Of a stretch of DNA of 41,904 nt, positions 39,929-41,904 are shown in pieces; the stretch's first letter is position 1, and every line of letters begins with the position of its first letter. A program made the position numbers and the translations under genes. The DNA is from a virus. Below the pieces are notes generated by a model. The model was not told the DNA's origin. It saw only the letters and a program-made list of their open reading frames with translations, and searched no databases. Location of the stretch: the IMG/VR virus record IMGVR_UViG_3300027728_000026, positions 1-41,904 of that record; one strand, written 5' to 3'.

Positions 39929-40527
39929 GTTTAGACAATTTAGAAAACATTAGCGAATACGCCATTAAGATACAACAATTACTTGAAGCCAATGAAAATG
40001 GGGAAGAAATTGATTATAACACATTATTTGATGAGTTTGGATTGAATCTTGAAGAACTTGAACATGATATGATGAATTATTCGCCAAAATTGGATTTGGG
40101 TTATGTTAAATTAAACGATGATGCGGTTGAACCAAAATATAATTATGATGGTGATTCTGGATTTGATTTATATTCAACTGAGGATGTTACAATACCCCCA
40201 TTTGGTAGAGTATTAATTCCAACTGGTTTATCTTTTGACATTAAAGATGGATATGAAATTCAAGTTAGGTCAAAGAGTGGATTGGCTCTAAACCAAGGAT
40301 TGATGGTATTAAATTCTCCCGGAACAGTAGACAATTCTTTTGCAGGAGAGGTTAAGGTAATACTATTCAATGTTAATAACCACCAAGTAAAAATTAATAA
40401 GGGTATGAAGATTGCTCAAGCCGTATTAACATCTGTTGTTAATGGAAAGTGGGTTCAATTGAATAAGCTTAATGGAATAAACGATAAGGATAGAGGAGAT
40501 AAAGGATTTGGTTCAACTGGAGTATGA
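39925..40527 (+). CDS. dut: dUTPase with N-terminal extension
   Basis: A 200-residue protein. Residues about 70-200 hold the trimeric dUTPase motifs: GDSGFDLYS (1), RSKSGLALNQG (2), LNSPGTVDNSFAGEV (3), the beta-rich KGMKIAQAVL (4), and the C-terminal GDKGFGSTGV (5). Hydrolyses dUTP to dUMP, keeping uracil out of phage DNA. The first 65 residues are an acidic helical addition not seen in ordinary dUTPases, perhaps for protein contact. The stop overlaps the next start (ATGA). Confidence 0.93.
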   Translation: MSLDNLENISEYAIKIQQLLEANENGEEIDYNTLFDEFGLNLEELEHDMMNYSPKLDLGYVKLNDDAVEPKYNYDGDSGFDLYSTEDVTIPPFGRVLIPTGLSFDIKDGYEIQVRSKSGLALNQGLMVLNSPGTVDNSFAGEVKVILFNVNNHQVKINKGMKIAQAVLTSVVNGKWVQLNKLNGINDKDRGDKGFGSTGV

Positions 40528-40706
40528 TTACAATAATATATTCAACACATAAAGACAAAGACTATAACGAAAAATTTAAGACCCATCTGATTAATTCGGT
40601 GGGTCTTAATGACGTTCAGATATTAGAATATCAAAACAACAACCAATACTCATTAGCTCAAGTTTATAATAGTGGAATTTTTAAAATGTATTATTTATTA
40701 ATCTAA
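40524..40706 (+). pseudogene. Truncated glycosyltransferase copy
   Basis: A 60-residue ORF, start overlapping the dUTPase stop. It matches the beginning of the glycosyltransferase at 40912: MITIIYSTHKDK against MITIGYSSRNHN, NSVGLNDVQILEY against NSVGLKNVEIIEI, LAQVYNSGI against LSECYNEIL. Homology ends where the antisense HTH fragment begins (about 40681), so the gene was cut off by that insertion. The two copies have diverged and are paralogues, not a recent repeat. Confidence 0.65.
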
Positions 40707-40818
40707 TTTTATTATAAATTGAATATAATTTTTTATTTAATATTCTTGAACATTCTTTAGCACCAATTATTTTGTAATTTTCGATTAAAAATTTAACTTC
40801 ACTTTCTATCCATCTCAT
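40681..40818 (-). CDS. Small antisense HTH/SANT-like protein or endonuclease fragment
   Basis: A 45-residue minus-strand ORF (MRWIESEVKFLIENYKIIGA ... NKIRLINNTF), tryptophan- and charge-patterned like a Myb/SANT or NUMOD-type helix-turn-helix found at the end of phage homing endonucleases. It has an ATATTTAT element 20 nt before its ATG, so it may be expressed. It overlaps the end of the truncated glycosyltransferase and probably marks an inserted, now decayed endonuclease. Confidence 0.5.
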   Translation of the reverse strand: MRWIESEVKFLIENYKIIGAKECSRILNKKLYSIYNKIRLINNTF

Positions 40819-40838
40819 TTTGTTAATTGTTTACATTA

Positions 40839-40846
40839 ATAAATAT
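40839..40846 (-). promoter_or_regulatory. RTATTTAT promoter-like element (ATATTTAT)
   Basis: Minus-strand TATATTTATTAATG, 20 nt before the antisense HTH ORF. The rest of 40847-40911 is an AT-rich leader for the next gene. Confidence 0.45.
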
Positions 40847-40911
40847 AAATAAAACAATAAAAACTAATTACAATTAAGAATTATTGTTTTATTTTTAAAA
40901 AAAATATTGAT

Positions 40912-41904
40912 ATGATAACAATAGGATATTCTAGTCGAAATCATAATCAAAAACATTATGAACACTTGTCAAATAGTGTAGGTCTTAAAAATGTTGAGAT
41001 TATTGAAATAATAAATAACGGTAATCTATCATTATCAGAATGCTATAATGAAATATTAAAAAAATCAAAATTTAATATCAATGTTTATGTCCATGATGAT
41101 ATTAAACTTGAGAAAAATTGGGGTGTAAAACTATTGGAGGATTTCAATAATAATTCCGACTTTGGTATTATCGGTAAAGCTGGTTCTTGTTATTTTCCAA
41201 AGTCTGGAATATATTGGGAACGAATGCAACAAACAATGGTTGGTCAAGTTTGGCATCACCCTATTGGACATAAAAAATGGATTAACAATTATTGCAGTAA
41301 ATTACCATTTATAATACCCGTTGTAACAATTGATGGTTTATTTATATCATTTGATAAGACAAAAATTAAACATCAGTTTGATGAAACAATTGGTAAATTC
41401 CATTTTTACGATCACGGATTTTCTGTTCCAAATTATTTGGATGGGGTTAAAATTGGTGTGACATCTTCCTTTGAAATTACTCATGAATCTATTGGACAAC
41501 CAAATCAAGAATTTTTTGAAAGCAAAGATAAGTTTTTGGAAAAATATGGGGATAAATTTCCATTGGATTTAAGACCAAAAGATGTTTATGTTCCAAACTT
41601 AAAAATAAAAGAAAATAAAAATAAGGTTGCGGTAATCATTTCGACCAAAAGTAAATTGGATTTATTATTCCAATGTATTGAATCTTTTTATGAACATTGT
41701 AATCCAAAACAATATGATATATTTATTGCCGACACCGGTTCAGATGAAGAAGAATTAAAATCAATTAAAGAATTGGTAAATAAGGTTGATAATATCAAAC
41801 TAATAAAATATCAATATTATAACTTTGCTAAGATTAACAATCATATTGTTAAAAATTATATTGGTAGAGAATATACATATGTTTTATTCTGTAACAACGA
41901 TATT
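40912..41904 (+). CDS. GT2-type glycosyltransferase (runs off window)
   Basis: An open frame of 331 codons from the ATG at 40912 to the window end. N-terminal domain: MITIGYSSRNHNQKHYEHL, INVYVHDDIKLEKNWGVKLL with an acidic VHDD site, and PVVTIDGLFISFDKTKI, like glycosyltransferases that act on a short acceptor. A second GT2-like domain begins near residue 240 (VAVIISTKSKLDLLFQCIES, YDIFIADTGSDEEELKSIKE). Two-domain, as with the gene at 21466. Start chosen to match the paralogous fragment at 40524. Product and acceptor unknown. Confidence 0.8.
   Translation, partial: MITIGYSSRNHNQKHYEHLSNSVGLKNVEIIEIINNGNLSLSECYNEILKKSKFNINVYVHDDIKLEKNWGVKLLEDFNNNSDFGIIGKAGSCYFPKSGIYWERMQQTMVGQVWHHPIGHKKWINNYCSKLPFIIPVVTIDGLFISFDKTKIKHQFDETIGKFHFYDHGFSVPNYLDGVKIGVTSSFEITHESIGQPNQEFFESKDKFLEKYGDKFPLDLRPKDVYVPNLKIKENKNKVAVIISTKSKLDLLFQCIESFYEHCNPKQYDIFIADTGSDEEELKSIKELVNKVDNIKLIKYQYYNFAKINNHIVKNYIGREYTYVLFCNNDI

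Overview
This window looks like part of the genome of a large, AT-rich, contractile-tailed phage of the T4-like type. The evidence is one strand-coherent set of tail and neck genes (tail sheath, tail tube, gp26-like chaperone, tape measure, neck and tail-completion proteins), a family B DNA polymerase, an SNF2-type helicase, a dUTPase, several homing endonucleases and many glycosyltransferases. No ribosomal, tRNA or bacterial housekeeping genes were seen. A-rich leaders without clear Shine-Dalgarno sequences, and one -33/-7-like host promoter, point to a Bacteroidetes host, but that is inference.

Layout. (1) 1-8939, mostly minus strand: neck (gp14-like), tail completion (gp15-like), sheath, homing endonuclease remnant, HAD-like protein, tail tube, frameshifted gp26-like chaperone and the start of the tape measure. 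A small ribbon-helix-helix gene lies on the plus strand inside this block. (2) 8988-14889, plus strand: SNF2 helicase, a superoxide dismutase fused to two nuclease-like repeats, a gp13-like neck protein and a small beta-rich protein. (3) 14924-17725, minus strand: DNA polymerase. (4) 17871-20532 and 26164-34271, minus strand: host-contact proteins (9-residue-repeat beta-helix, fibres, lectin-like, Pro-Thr-linker and Cys-rich proteins). Between them (21466-26139) sit three glycosyltransferases and a broken HNH gene, plus a promoter-to-terminator unit with no intact ORF (candidate small RNA, 21162-21350). (5) 34322-41904, plus strand: five small virion or scaffold candidates (one WYL-like), a VSR-type homing endonuclease, a glycosyltransferase interrupted by an in-frame TGA, a DnaQ-like exonuclease, dUTPase, a truncated glycosyltransferase, an antisense HTH fragment and a paralogous glycosyltransferase running off the end.

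How it fits together. Most transcription-unit starts carry the 8-mer RTATTTAT in the sense orientation, usually 11-16 nt before the start codon. Twice it forms head-to-head palindromes with identical 9-9-9 geometry between divergent genes. This is probably the phage's own promoter. Several proteins start with, or contain, a Leu/Ile-rich segment ending in (L/I)xE, like the capsid-targeting and prohead-protease signals of T4. The SOD-nuclease fusion has such a segment at its N-terminus and before each nuclease repeat. The glycosyltransferases sit among structural proteins that carry Pro-Thr and poly-Thr linkers, which suggests self-glycosylation of the tail. The best candidates for something undescribed are the SOD-nuclease fusion, the RTATTTAT promoter system, the small-RNA unit and the Gly-stop-Gly hairpin in the glycosyltransferase.
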